A DNA stretch of 64,000 nucleotides from positions 1 to 64,000 of the forward strand of contig NZ_JALPRE010000019.1 in assembly GCF_023195925.1 (NCBI RefSeq), given 5' to 3'. Shown one piece after another: positions 18,084-25,886 of the stretch; within the stretch, counting starts at the first letter, position 1, and the number at the start of each line of letters is the position of its first letter. The notes below the pieces were generated by a model. The model did no database searches. It saw only the letters and a program-made list of their open reading frames with translations, and was not told the DNA's origin. Position numbers and translations under genes: made by a program. Origin of the DNA: Aquimarina acroporae (GTDB lineage: Bacteria > Bacteroidota > Bacteroidia > Flavobacteriales > Flavobacteriaceae).

Positions 18084-18116
18084 GAGAAGGAGATCTTTTA
18101 TAGGTCTCCTTTTTTA
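18084..18116 (+). terminator. Intrinsic terminator after proteorhodopsin
   Basis: AAGGAGATC and GGTCTCCTT form a nine-pair stem (one G-T) followed by a T run, about 20 bases after the proteorhodopsin stop codon. Confidence 0.85.
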
Positions 18117-18117
18117 T

Positions 18118-18304
18118 TTAGATGGTTTCAGTATTTAGTATTTCGAAGTACTTTCTCATATAATATTTTCTCTTTCTCTTGCTGTTTTGTAGTAAAATCA
18201 AAGATATCAAACAGACTGCACTCAATAATAAAATCAATATGATTGCGATTTCATTTTCTTTTGTCAATTGGTCAATAATGGCTTCTTTTTGATTGTTAAC
18301 TCAT
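18118..18304 (-). pseudogene. Small single-helix membrane protein ORF with a damaged or non-canonical start
   Basis: On the - strand, an open frame from 18300 to the stop at 18118-18120 encodes 60 residues. It has a charged N-terminus (QKEAIIDQLTKENE), one hydrophobic helix (IAIILILLLSAVCLISLILL) and a basic tail (KRKRKYYMRKYFE), which is a convincing membrane-protein pattern. No ATG opens this frame. An ATG at 18302-18304 reads M-S-stop, and removing a single T after ATGAGT would join it to the frame as M-S-N-N-Q-K-E. Either a one-base insertion inactivated the start, the assembly has an error, or translation begins at the TTG at 18267. It is followed at once by the convergent proteorhodopsin terminator. 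No family is recognised. Confidence 0.5.
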
Positions 18305-18339
18305 GGTGATAACATATAATTATATTTCAAATAGTTGTC

Positions 18340-18732
18340 TTACGGAGCTAAATGACAAAACGGCTCAACAGGTATATTTCTTAAAACCCAAAACAGAACG
18401 ATAATAATTCCAAAAATGATAGGAGTTTTAGGATGGTATAAATAATTATAATACTGTTTTGCAGTGAATCTATTTATACCCTCTACAATAATATTGTAGA
18501 AAATGGTAAATAAACCAAGTACGTATAAGGCATTATAATTTAACGTTTGAAGAATATTAAAGTGTAGTAATTGATGTAGCGCCCTTTGGCTACCACATCC
18601 CGGGCAATACAACCCGGTTACACTATGAAAGGGACATGCTGGGAACAGCCCTTCAATAGCAGGGTTGTTAAAATAATATAGGTATACTATTATGCATAAT
18701 AGTATACCTATACCTATATATTTGATTTTCAT
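18340..18732 (-). CDS. DUF2752 membrane protein (copy 1)
   Basis: A 130-residue membrane protein of the DUF2752 family with three hydrophobic segments. It has the family signature near the first loop: C-P-F-H...T-G-L-Y-C-P-G-C-G-S-Q-R-A. The role of DUF2752 is unknown, and the paired cysteines suggest a metal or thiol function. The start is the ATG at 18732, whose A overlaps the TAA stop of the upstream CD225 gene (TAATG), a translational coupling arrangement. Longer upstream reading would run through that gene and is rejected. Confidence 0.85.
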   Translation of the reverse strand: MKIKYIGIGILLCIIVYLYYFNNPAIEGLFPACPFHSVTGLYCPGCGSQRALHQLLHFNILQTLNYNALYVLGLFTIFYNIIVEGINRFTAKQYYNYLYHPKTPIIFGIIIVLFWVLRNIPVEPFCHLAP

Positions 18733-19010
18733 TAATAACCGCCTCCGCTTAACATTGCCATTCCGCCCATTGCAAATATGAAAATAAGGTAAAGAACAAC
18801 GAAAATTATTCCTGCAATAAAACCTATTCTTGTCCATTTCTTGGCATCTGCAGATGCTTTGTTGGCTTCATCGTAGTTTCCTTGATCAAAAGCAGAGTTT
18901 ACCTTCGAGGCATTTATAATACCAACGATTCCTAAGGGTAAACAACAAAAGATTGTAACTAAGATAGATTCTACTAGGTAGTTTTTGGGTCTCTGTTGAT
19001 TAGTTTCCAT
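18732..19010 (-). CDS. CD225/dispanin family small membrane protein
   Basis: A 92-residue protein with two hydrophobic helices. The first (about 12-34) ends in the CD225 pattern 'CCLPLGIVGIINASKVNSAF'. A charged loop ('GNYDEANKASADAKKW') matches the A-x-x-x-S-x-x-A-K-x-W consensus of the dispanin/IFITM superfamily, followed by the second helix (about 63-82). Bacterial members are of unknown function. It is embedded between a CCC-motif gene and a DUF2752 gene, with a one-base overlap to the latter. Confidence 0.85.
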   Translation of the reverse strand: METNQQRPKNYLVESILVTIFCCLPLGIVGIINASKVNSAFDQGNYDEANKASADAKKWTRIGFIAGIIFVVLYLIFIFAMGGMAMLSGGGY

Positions 19011-19073
19011 AAATAAAGATTTAGTTAAAAATAATTTTCTGACAATCCAGTAGTCATATATAAAAGGAATATA

Positions 19074-19397
19074 CTATCCTCCGTAGTTTCTTAAAATTTC
19101 TTCTTGCATATTCATAATACCTTCCGAACCTAAAGTAGCAAATAAGAAAATTGTATATATCAAGTATATGATACTTAATATTAATCCAATTATAGCCAAT
19201 ATTTTTCCTGTTTTTACATTTTGATATCCAGTATATAGTTCAGGATTTTCAGTATAAATAGCAGTTGCTTTTTTTGCCATAACGATGGCTGCAATAGCAA
19301 AAATAATACCTAGAATACCATAACAACAGCATCCTAAAATAGATAGAATACCAAAGACTAAAATCAGGGTTGAATTAGGTAAAGTTTGTTTTTCCAT
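19074..19397 (-). CDS. CCC-motif small membrane protein
   Basis: A 107-residue two-helix protein. The first helix contains three consecutive cysteines (ILGCCCYGILGIIFAIAAIV) followed by 'MAKKATAIY', and the second helix starts at 'KILAIIGLILSIIYLIYTIFL'. This is the pattern of the Bacteroidota 'CCC motif membrane protein' family and resembles CD225/DUF4190 proteins in topology (hydrophobic, polar loop, hydrophobic). It is part of the same four-gene cluster as its neighbours. Function is unknown. Confidence 0.78.
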   Translation of the reverse strand: MEKQTLPNSTLILVFGILSILGCCCYGILGIIFAIAAIVMAKKATAIYTENPELYTGYQNVKTGKILAIIGLILSIIYLIYTIFLFATLGSEGIMNMQEEILRNYGG

Positions 19398-19407
19398 AAA
19401 TAAAGGT

Positions 19408-19725
19408 TTAATTAAAAATTGTGTTCATTTTCACCACATAGCTTATGATCATAGTAGCTATAGTGGTTATGATTAGGCCAGTTTTAACAAAACTGTCGTA
19501 TTTAAACTTAACAAAAATGTTAGTCCCAAGAAATAAAACTAAAAATATAAGAGGATATATAGCTGGATACATATAAAAGGCAGCTACAAATTCACCTTTG
19601 AATAAAAGAGCGATAGATCTTTGCATACCACAACCCAAACAATCTACACCAAAAAGCTTTTTATTTAGGCATGGGAGCATGTATTTTTCCAAGGGTATAG
19701 GTTTTTTGTTCACTGCAATATACAT
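19408..19725 (-). CDS. DUF2752 membrane protein (copy 2)
   Basis: A 105-residue DUF2752 protein opening the small membrane-protein cluster. The signature is D-C-L-G-C-G-M-Q-R-S, with an upstream Cys in MLPCLNKKLFG, followed by two or three hydrophobic helices. It is shorter and divergent from the copy at 18340-18732, which carries YCPGCGSQRA. Ten bases separate it from the CCC-motif gene, so all four genes probably form one transcript. Confidence 0.82.
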   Translation of the reverse strand: MYIAVNKKPIPLEKYMLPCLNKKLFGVDCLGCGMQRSIALLFKGEFVAAFYMYPAIYPLIFLVLFLGTNIFVKFKYDSFVKTGLIITTIATMIISYVVKMNTIFN

Positions 19726-19771
19726 AATTAAGTTATTTATAGTATCATGTCGGTAAAAATCTATTATTTGA

Positions 19772-19779
19772 TACTTTTG
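19772..19779 (+). promoter_or_regulatory. TAnnTTTG -7 box five bases before a start codon
   Basis: TACTTTTG matches the Bacteroidota -7 consensus exactly and ends four bases before the ATG at 19784, which would give a nearly leaderless mRNA. No good -33 TTTG is seen at the usual distance, so this is tentative. Confidence 0.35.
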
Positions 19780-19783
19780 CGAT

Positions 19784-19999
19784 ATGAATTATGATAGAAT
19801 TAAAAAGATAATTAGCATACTTTTCATAGTAGGAGGTGGGTTGGCATTGATCACAGAGATTGCTGCCGCCCAAAAGAATTATTACATACAAAGTATTGGG
19901 TTGATATTGTTGATGTTTGGTTTGTTTTTGGTTAACTCTAAATTGCCTTCAAAATTTAACGAAAACCCTGCTGAAAACCAGTATGATGAGGAAGAATAA
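19784..19999 (+). CDS. Small two-helix membrane protein
   Basis: A 71-residue protein with two hydrophobic helices (about 8-26 and 33-52) and an acidic C-terminus (NENPAENQYDEEE). No family is recognised. Its last codons overlap the start of the downstream Smr-domain gene by 17 bases, so the two are translationally coupled. Codon use resembles neighbouring genes, supporting a real product. Confidence 0.65.
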   Translation: MNYDRIKKIISILFIVGGGLALITEIAAAQKNYYIQSIGLILLMFGLFLVNSKLPSKFNENPAENQYDEEE

Positions 20000-20552
20000 A
20001 GGAGTGTTTGAAATAGGAGATATTGTATCGGTAATTGATGATCCAATTACTGGAAGTATAGTAGCTATTGATGATGGTGAAGTGGTTTTGGAAACCGAAG
20101 ACGGTTTTGAGATGACTTTTTTGGTTTCTGAAGTGGTAAGGGTACAATCGGGAGAAATGATTCTTCCTTCTTATGAAGAGGTGCACAAAAATTTACAACA
20201 TAAAGAGGTGTATAAAAAGAAACCTAAGCGTCCAGTTTCTAAGCCCAAAGAAAGAAACGCTCCACCTATGGAAGTAGATTTACATATTCATAAACTGATC
20301 AAATCTACCAAAGGAATGACAAATCATGATATGGTAACTCTGCAATTGGATACCGCCAAAAGGCAATTAGACTTTGCAATATCAAAACGAATACCCAAAG
20401 TTGTCTTTATTCATGGAGTAGGACAAGGAGTATTAAAAGAAGAATTAAAATACCTTTTTGGAAGATATGATAATGTAAGAATCTCTGATGCAGATTATAA
20501 AAAGTATGGGTTAGGCGCTATGGAATTATATATTATTCAGAACCCAAAGTAG
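19983..20552 (+). CDS. Smr-domain protein (MutS2-like C-terminal nuclease domain)
   Basis: A 189-residue protein with an N-terminal SH3-like region ('FEIGDIVSVIDDPITGSIVAID', about 5-55) and a C-terminal Smr domain (about 95-185). The Smr part has the typical D-L-H-I-H motif and the H-G-V-G-Q-G-V-L-K loop. Smr domains of MutS2 and YdaL have nicking or RNA-cleaving activity and more recently a role at collided ribosomes, but this stand-alone protein is uncharacterised. The start is one of two consecutive ATGs (19983 or 19986) inside the end of the previous gene. It converges with a lipoprotein gene three bases beyond its stop. Confidence 0.82.
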   Translation: MMRKNKGVFEIGDIVSVIDDPITGSIVAIDDGEVVLETEDGFEMTFLVSEVVRVQSGEMILPSYEEVHKNLQHKEVYKKKPKRPVSKPKERNAPPMEVDLHIHKLIKSTKGMTNHDMVTLQLDTAKRQLDFAISKRIPKVVFIHGVGQGVLKEELKYLFGRYDNVRISDADYKKYGLGAMELYIIQNPK

Positions 20553-20555
20553 ATA

Positions 20556-21080
20556 CTACTTAGCAACTGTGAGTTCATCTGCTCCTAGTTCAATTAATTC
20601 TTTACGTACAGCGATACCATTTCCTTCTAATGTAATATTCGTCAATGTTATGGTGCGGGTATAAGTAATATCGGTAGTGGTTTCACTCAGAACTGCATAG
20701 GTAATGGTTGCTGTTCCATTGGTGCTTATTAGTTCTTGGGTTACTAATATGTTCCCGGGTGGCACACTGGAGCAAAAATAGCTATTCCCATCTATAGTAG
20801 AATCAAACTGTCTGTAGATTAAAGTGTTTGTAGAACTATTTAGGGTGACAGTAAATGTTAATTCTTCGGGAACAGTATTTAATTCAAAAGTTGTATTCGT
20901 AAAATTTAGTGATAAAGCTTGGTTGATTTCAGAATCAACCTTATAAAATACAAAATCATCTCCGGTAGAACAATTCTCCAAGGTACCTGAAAAACTAAAA
21001 TTGTCTTCAATAATATCACCTTCACTGCAGCTCAAAGCACAAAGAGACATGGTTATAATAAGAAAAAGAGTTTTTTTCAT
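20556..21080 (-). CDS. Hypothetical lipoprotein, short paralogue of its upstream neighbour
   Basis: A 174-residue protein with a lipoprotein signal (SLCALSC, Cys near 18) followed by 'SEGDIIEDNFSF'. The rest is beta-rich, with cysteines in 'LENCSTGD' and 'YFCSSVPP'. It shares with the adjacent upstream gene the order C-x-x-G-D-I-I, F-x-F-x-K, L-I-Y-R-Q-F, (Y/F)-C-S-x-x-P-P-x-x-I-L-V and E-L, so the two arose by duplication. It lacks the Asp-rich calcium-type segment of the neighbour. No known domain is recognised. An eight-base gap suggests one transcript. Confidence 0.7.
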   Translation of the reverse strand: MKKTLFLIITMSLCALSCSEGDIIEDNFSFSGTLENCSTGDDFVFYKVDSEINQALSLNFTNTTFELNTVPEELTFTVTLNSSTNTLIYRQFDSTIDGNSYFCSSVPPGNILVTQELISTNGTATITYAVLSETTTDITYTRTITLTNITLEGNGIAVRKELIELGADELTVAK

Positions 21081-21088
21081 TTGTTATT

Positions 21089-22012
21089 TTATAATTCTGT
21101 AGTTATAGAAACGGTAATATCTCTGAAACCGAAAGAGAACGAATTGTCTTCAAAATTGGCGTTGTCACCATCAAACATGAGTTGATTCACAGTAACTGTA
21201 GTTCTGAAGGTAGTTTGCACAGTATTGTTTTTGCTGGGAGCAACAATAACCTCTGCATTATCAGCATCAGGATCCAAATATAAAGGTGTTATTCTGTTGT
21301 TTTCATCTAAAAAATCATCCAATGGGTTTCCATTGGCGTCGCTATCCTCATTTCGGGTTAATTTATCATCATTATCATCGTCATCATCTAAGTAGTCAGG
21401 GATTTGATCGCCATCAGAGTCTCTTGGATCATCATTGTCGGGAATATTGTTGGGTAACTCTACACTAGTTAATATATTATCATTGTCATCATCCTGATCT
21501 TTATAGTTTGGAATTCCATCTCCATCGGTATCATCATCTTCCAAATTCCCATTACCATTGATATCTTCATCCTCTGCAGGAACACCATCATTATCATCCT
21601 CCTGGATGATTTCATTAAAAATTTCTGCGATACCAGACGCTCCTACCAATTCTTCATTAACCAATATATCTGCAGGTGGTATGTTTGAACAATAATAATC
21701 TGCAGTGATTGTAGCGCTAAACTGTCTGTAAATTAAACTATTCGTTGTATTATCGAGATTGATAGTAATTGGAGTGGGAGTTACGGTAGTTTCAGAATAA
21801 GTATCACTTATGAAATTATAGGAAATAGCTTCATTAATGCTCTCATTTATTTTAAAGAAAACGAATTCATTTTCTTTTGATCCTGTGCAAAGTTGTAAAT
21901 CTACATCATCAAATTCAAAGCTTGTGATAATAATGTCACCGTCGTCACAAGATGCGATGAGTGTTAAAAAAAGAAAATAAATTAAATTTCTAATTGATGT
22001 ATGTTTCGACAT
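21089..22012 (-). CDS. Lipoprotein with thrombospondin type 3-like calcium repeats
   Basis: A 307-residue protein with a lipoprotein signal (LTLIASC, Cys near 22). An N-terminal beta-rich domain is paralogous to the downstream protein (LIYRQF, YYCSNIPPADILV). An Asp-rich region (about 138-240) follows with repeated D-x-D-x-D-G-(I/D)-P-(N/D)-Y motifs (DTDGDGIPNYKD, DSDGDQIPDYLD) typical of TSP type 3 calcium-binding repeats. A C-terminal beta segment closes the protein ('TTFRTTVTVNQLMFDGD', 'FGFRDITVSITTEL'). It is probably surface or periplasmic and calcium-stabilised; its function is unknown. Confidence 0.78.
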   Translation of the reverse strand: MSKHTSIRNLIYFLFLTLIASCDDGDIIITSFEFDDVDLQLCTGSKENEFVFFKINESINEAISYNFISDTYSETTVTPTPITINLDNTTNSLIYRQFSATITADYYCSNIPPADILVNEELVGASGIAEIFNEIIQEDDNDGVPAEDEDINGNGNLEDDDTDGDGIPNYKDQDDDNDNILTSVELPNNIPDNDDPRDSDGDQIPDYLDDDDDNDDKLTRNEDSDANGNPLDDFLDENNRITPLYLDPDADNAEVIVAPSKNNTVQTTFRTTVTVNQLMFDGDNANFEDNSFSFGFRDITVSITTEL

Positions 22013-22154
22013 GTTCTTGTTTAAAGTATCAATTTCTAGTACTAAAGACGATAAAAAAAGATAAATGTTCTAATCAATTTGACTTTATTTCATGGCAAAA
22101 ATAAAGTAATTGAAAGATTATATGACGACTTGCTAAAAATAATTTTATTTAAAC

Positions 22155-22162
22155 TAGTTTTG
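22155..22162 (+). promoter_or_regulatory. Predicted -7 box of the cysteine desulfurase gene
   Basis: TAGTTTTG matches TAnnTTTG, with a TTG at 22130-22132 spaced 22 bases upstream as a possible -33 element. It lies 94 bases before the ATG at 22256. Confidence 0.5.
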
Positions 22163-22255
22163 TGGAGCTGAAAATTGGGGATTTCATAAAAAAACAAACC
22201 AGTTTTTAGAAATTCTACCTGTTAAACAGATTAGACAACTAATTATTTGAGTTTT

Positions 22256-23404
22256 ATGCAAAAGGTTTATTTTGACAGTGCAGCTACTACAAAGCTGAGA
22301 CCCGAAGTAATTACCAAAATGGTATCGGTAATGGAAGATGACTTCGGAAACCCGTCTTCTACACATGGTTTTGGGCGTTCTGCAAAAAATCATATAGAAC
22401 AAGCACGAAAGAATATAGCTAAATATCTGGGTGTGAAAGCATCAGAAATTATTTTTACTTCTGGGGGAACTGAAGCTGATAACCTGGCAATAAACAGTGC
22501 AGTTAGAGATTTAAATATTAAACATATTATAACTTCTAAAATTGAACATCATGCAGTTTTACACACTGTTCAGGAAATAGGTGTGCATCATGATGTAAGA
22601 ATAAGTTATGTAAATATTCAGAAGGACGGAAGCGTAGATTATGAACATTTAGAATCTTTATTAAAGACTTACCCAGGCGAAACTTTGGTTAGTTTAATGC
22701 ATGTTAACAATGAAGTGGGTACTATTTTGGATATTGCCAAAGTTGGTAATTTATGTAAAGAGCATAATGCTCTTTTTCATAGTGATATGGTTCAATCTAT
22801 GGGTCATTTAGAGGTTGATCTTAAGGAGCTTCATATTGATTTTACAGCAGTAAGCGCTCATAAATTTCATGGACCTAAAGGTATAGGCTTTGCCTATATT
22901 AGAAAAAATTCTGGTTTGAGACCTTTGATTTTTGGTGGAGAGCAGGAGAGAGGGTATCGAGCGGGCACAGAAAGTGTACACAATATTGTGGGTATGGATG
23001 AAGCATTAAGGTTGGCATATGAGCATTTAGAAGAGGAGAAAGAATATGTAGTTAGCCTAAAGCAATACTTTGTTGATCAATTTAAAGCGCATATTGAAGG
23101 TGTGAAATTTAATGCCAATTGTAGTGATTTAAATCACAGTACCTATACCTTGATCAATGTTTGTATTCCAATGTCTCCCGAGAAAGCGGGTATTTTGTTG
23201 TTTCACTTGGATATTAATGGGATTGCATGTTCTAGAGGTAGTGCTTGTCAAAGTGGAAGTAGCAAAGGTTCTCATGTACTTACAGAAATACTATGTGAAG
23301 ATGATCTACAAAACCCTTCAGTTCGTTTTTCTTTCTCTAAATATAATACCAGAGAAGAAGTAGATTATGTAATCGGCGTGTTAAAGAATTTTATAGAAAA
23401 CTAG
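22256..23404 (+). CDS. Cysteine desulfurase (NifS/IscS-like class V aminotransferase)
   Basis: A PLP enzyme of 382 residues that removes sulfur from L-cysteine for Fe-S cluster or thiocofactor synthesis. It starts with VYFDSAATTK. It has F-T-S-G-G-T-E-A-D-N-L-A near residue 70, E-H-H-A-V, the PLP lysine in S-A-H-K-F-H-G-P-K-G, the arginine in GGEQERGYRAGT, and the catalytic Cys loop RGSACQSGSS. The long Cys loop is that of the IscS/NifS group I type. The ATG at 22256 is preferred over the TTG nine bases upstream. No iscU or suf genes are adjacent. Its end overlaps the convergent TonB-receptor gene by four bases. Confidence 0.9.
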   Translation: MQKVYFDSAATTKLRPEVITKMVSVMEDDFGNPSSTHGFGRSAKNHIEQARKNIAKYLGVKASEIIFTSGGTEADNLAINSAVRDLNIKHIITSKIEHHAVLHTVQEIGVHHDVRISYVNIQKDGSVDYEHLESLLKTYPGETLVSLMHVNNEVGTILDIAKVGNLCKEHNALFHSDMVQSMGHLEVDLKELHIDFTAVSAHKFHGPKGIGFAYIRKNSGLRPLIFGGEQERGYRAGTESVHNIVGMDEALRLAYEHLEEEKEYVVSLKQYFVDQFKAHIEGVKFNANCSDLNHSTYTLINVCIPMSPEKAGILLFHLDINGIACSRGSACQSGSSKGSHVLTEILCEDDLQNPSVRFSFSKYNTREEVDYVIGVLKNFIEN

Positions 23405-25875
23405 AATTTCATCCCCATTCTTACGTTAAAAACTCTTGGAGTAAGTAAGTTAGGAACGGCAAACTGTCTTTGGCTAGCCACATCACGCACAAAAGTGTTA
23501 GTGATAGAGTTTTCGTTATCAAAAAGGTTATAAATTTCGACCCCAACACTTAATTCTCTGAAGGAGTTAAAGAAATTGCCTTTTCTCAACCTTTTGTTAG
23601 CATCTACAATGATGTAAGATACTCCTAAATCTGCTCTTCTATAGTCGGGTAATCTAGATTGAAAATCATATGGATCGGCATAACTTGGAGAACCACCAGG
23701 AACACCTGTTTGATATACTAAATTAAGATACCCCTTTAAACTTGGTATAGAAGGAACATAATCTTGAAGAAGTACCCCTACTTTTAGTCTTTGATCTGTT
23801 GGTCTTGAAATATACCCTCTATCATCAATATTTTCTTCTGTCTTTAAGAAACCTAAACTTACCCAACTTTCGGTTCCCGGAACAAATTCCCCATTTAGTC
23901 GCATATCTGCACCTATTGCATATGCTTCGGCATTATTACGTGCTCGGTATCGTATTCTTACATTTTCTATAGTGTAAGGGTTAACATCTGTCAGTTTCTT
24001 ATAGTAGACTTCTGAGGTTAATTTAAAGGGTCTGTTCCATAATTTAAAACTATAATCATTACCAAGTACTACATGTATAGATTGTTGAGCTTTCACTTCA
24101 GGGCGAACCACGCCTAAAGAGTCTCTAAGCTCTCTGTAAAACGGGGGTTGATGATACCAACCACCAGAGGCTCTGAAAACCATATCTACCTTCTCCCAAT
24201 CAGGTTTTATCGCTATTTGAGCTCTTGGACTAAAAACAATTTGGGAATCGGTACTATTAACAGTATCTCCATAAATATTCCAGTTATGAGCCCTAACACC
24301 TACATTTGTCCAAACTTCGTGTTCTTTTATGGTAGAGCGAATACTGTATTGCATATATCCTGAAAGACGATCTATTTTAGTGTCGTTTATTGCTCTAACA
24401 CTGCTAAATGGTACTATTGGACTCGAAAAAGGGGTGTAAGGTTGATCGTTAATGATATCTAATATGGGTGGTCTAATAGAAAACCCGGCTGAATCAATAA
24501 TTTCAAATTCCTGAAGACGATCTTTTATATCTTCATGAGTGAATTTAACTCCCCAATCCAACTTGTGTTGGTTGGAAGTGTAGGTTCCTCTATGTTCTGC
24601 ATTAAAGATTAGTGCATCCAGATCATTACGGGCATGTGTTAGTTGAGAGCCAATACCTTCGGCAAATTCGATATCACCCAAATCTTCGCTACCAATATCA
24701 GTATTTACAGTACCGAGGGCATAAGAAGCGAGTATGTCAAAATGTTCTTGTTCCTGAGTTTGATACGCAGATCCAATAAACCTAAGTGTTAGATTATCAT
24801 TAGGTTTGTATGTTCCCTTTAGTGCTCCAAAATACGTATCGTATTGATCTTCTTCCTGTCCTTGATATCTAACCCTAAGTGCTTGCACAGTTTGTAAAGT
24901 TCCAAAGTTTATTTGTTCTTCTATGGGCTCGTAATCGTATTTGTTTACTGCTAAATTCCCTAAGAAATCTAATGCGAATTTGTCTGAGAAGTTATACGAC
25001 AAATAGGTCTGTACATCGGCAAACAAAGGCTGAAAATTAACTTCAGCATTCTTCGAGTTTACTAATAGTCGGTTATCGCGATAACGCACTCCTACGAGAG
25101 CTGATAATTTTTTGTTTTTAGAAATGCCACCTGCAGAGACACTACCGCCTAATAAACTTAAATTGGCAGAAGCGCCTAATCGGGTAGGCCTTTTATAGGT
25201 GATATCCAGAACAGAAGAAAGCTTATCTCCATATTTAGCTTGAAATCCTCCAGCAGAAAAATCTACATTTCTTACAAGGTCTGAATTCACAAAACTTAAC
25301 CCTTCTTGTTGTCCAGATCGTATTAAGAAAGGTCTATAGATTTCAATTTCATTTACATACACTAGGTTTTCATCAAAGTTTCCACCTCGTACAGCATATT
25401 GTGTGCTTAATTCATTATTTGAACTTACTCCAGGTAGACTTTTTAATAGACCTTCTACACCCGCATTGGCAGAAGGTGTATTACGAATGGTTTCAGGGTC
25501 TAAGGTGGTTATTCCCTCTACCGTTTTGCGTTCCCTTCCTGAAATTACTACCGTACTAATTTGTTCTACATTATTTTTCAAGATAGGATTCAGTTCATAT
25601 TCTTGATTTTCATCTAGTTTAATAGTGAACTGTAGGCTTTTTAATGCAATGTGGCTAACATTTATTTGTATTTCCTGGTTCGCAGGTATGTTTAGCACAT
25701 ACACTCCATTTTGGTCAGATTGAGTTCCGGTGTTGTTGTATGTAATATTGGCTCCTTGCACTGGAATGTTATTCTCATCAAGTACAACTCCAGTTAGAGT
25801 AGCTTCTTGGGCCAAAACGGTATGACCAATTGCGAATAAAAGAAAGAAATGAATGAAGAAAAGATGATTTTTCAA
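23401..25875 (-). CDS. TonB-dependent receptor with carboxypeptidase-regulatory-like N-terminal domain
   Basis: An outer-membrane active transporter of 824 residues. Order: signal peptide (about 1-22), CarboxypepD_reg-like beta-sandwich (about 25-110, 'LTGVVLDENNIPVQGANI'), plug domain (about 115-225, with 'GVEGLLKSLPGV' and 'QYAVRGGNFDENLVYVNEIE') and a 22-strand barrel ending in 'PRVFNVRMGMKF' with a terminal Phe. No SusD-like partner is nearby, so glycan import by a SusCD system is not indicated; the substrate is unknown. The M23 peptidase gene lies 11 bases upstream on the same strand. Confidence 0.92.
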   Translation of the reverse strand: MKNHLFFIHFFLLFAIGHTVLAQEATLTGVVLDENNIPVQGANITYNNTGTQSDQNGVYVLNIPANQEIQINVSHIALKSLQFTIKLDENQEYELNPILKNNVEQISTVVISGRERKTVEGITTLDPETIRNTPSANAGVEGLLKSLPGVSSNNELSTQYAVRGGNFDENLVYVNEIEIYRPFLIRSGQQEGLSFVNSDLVRNVDFSAGGFQAKYGDKLSSVLDITYKRPTRLGASANLSLLGGSVSAGGISKNKKLSALVGVRYRDNRLLVNSKNAEVNFQPLFADVQTYLSYNFSDKFALDFLGNLAVNKYDYEPIEEQINFGTLQTVQALRVRYQGQEEDQYDTYFGALKGTYKPNDNLTLRFIGSAYQTQEQEHFDILASYALGTVNTDIGSEDLGDIEFAEGIGSQLTHARNDLDALIFNAEHRGTYTSNQHKLDWGVKFTHEDIKDRLQEFEIIDSAGFSIRPPILDIINDQPYTPFSSPIVPFSSVRAINDTKIDRLSGYMQYSIRSTIKEHEVWTNVGVRAHNWNIYGDTVNSTDSQIVFSPRAQIAIKPDWEKVDMVFRASGGWYHQPPFYRELRDSLGVVRPEVKAQQSIHVVLGNDYSFKLWNRPFKLTSEVYYKKLTDVNPYTIENVRIRYRARNNAEAYAIGADMRLNGEFVPGTESWVSLGFLKTEENIDDRGYISRPTDQRLKVGVLLQDYVPSIPSLKGYLNLVYQTGVPGGSPSYADPYDFQSRLPDYRRADLGVSYIIVDANKRLRKGNFFNSFRELSVGVEIYNLFDNENSITNTFVRDVASQRQFAVPNLLTPRVFNVRMGMKF

Positions 25876-25886
25876 GAAAAAAGGTT

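Noticed and set aside
18733..18837. N-terminal extension of the first DUF2752 gene
   Set aside because: The extra residues come from reading the CD225 gene in another frame; the ATG at 18732 fits the family start and the TAATG overlap.
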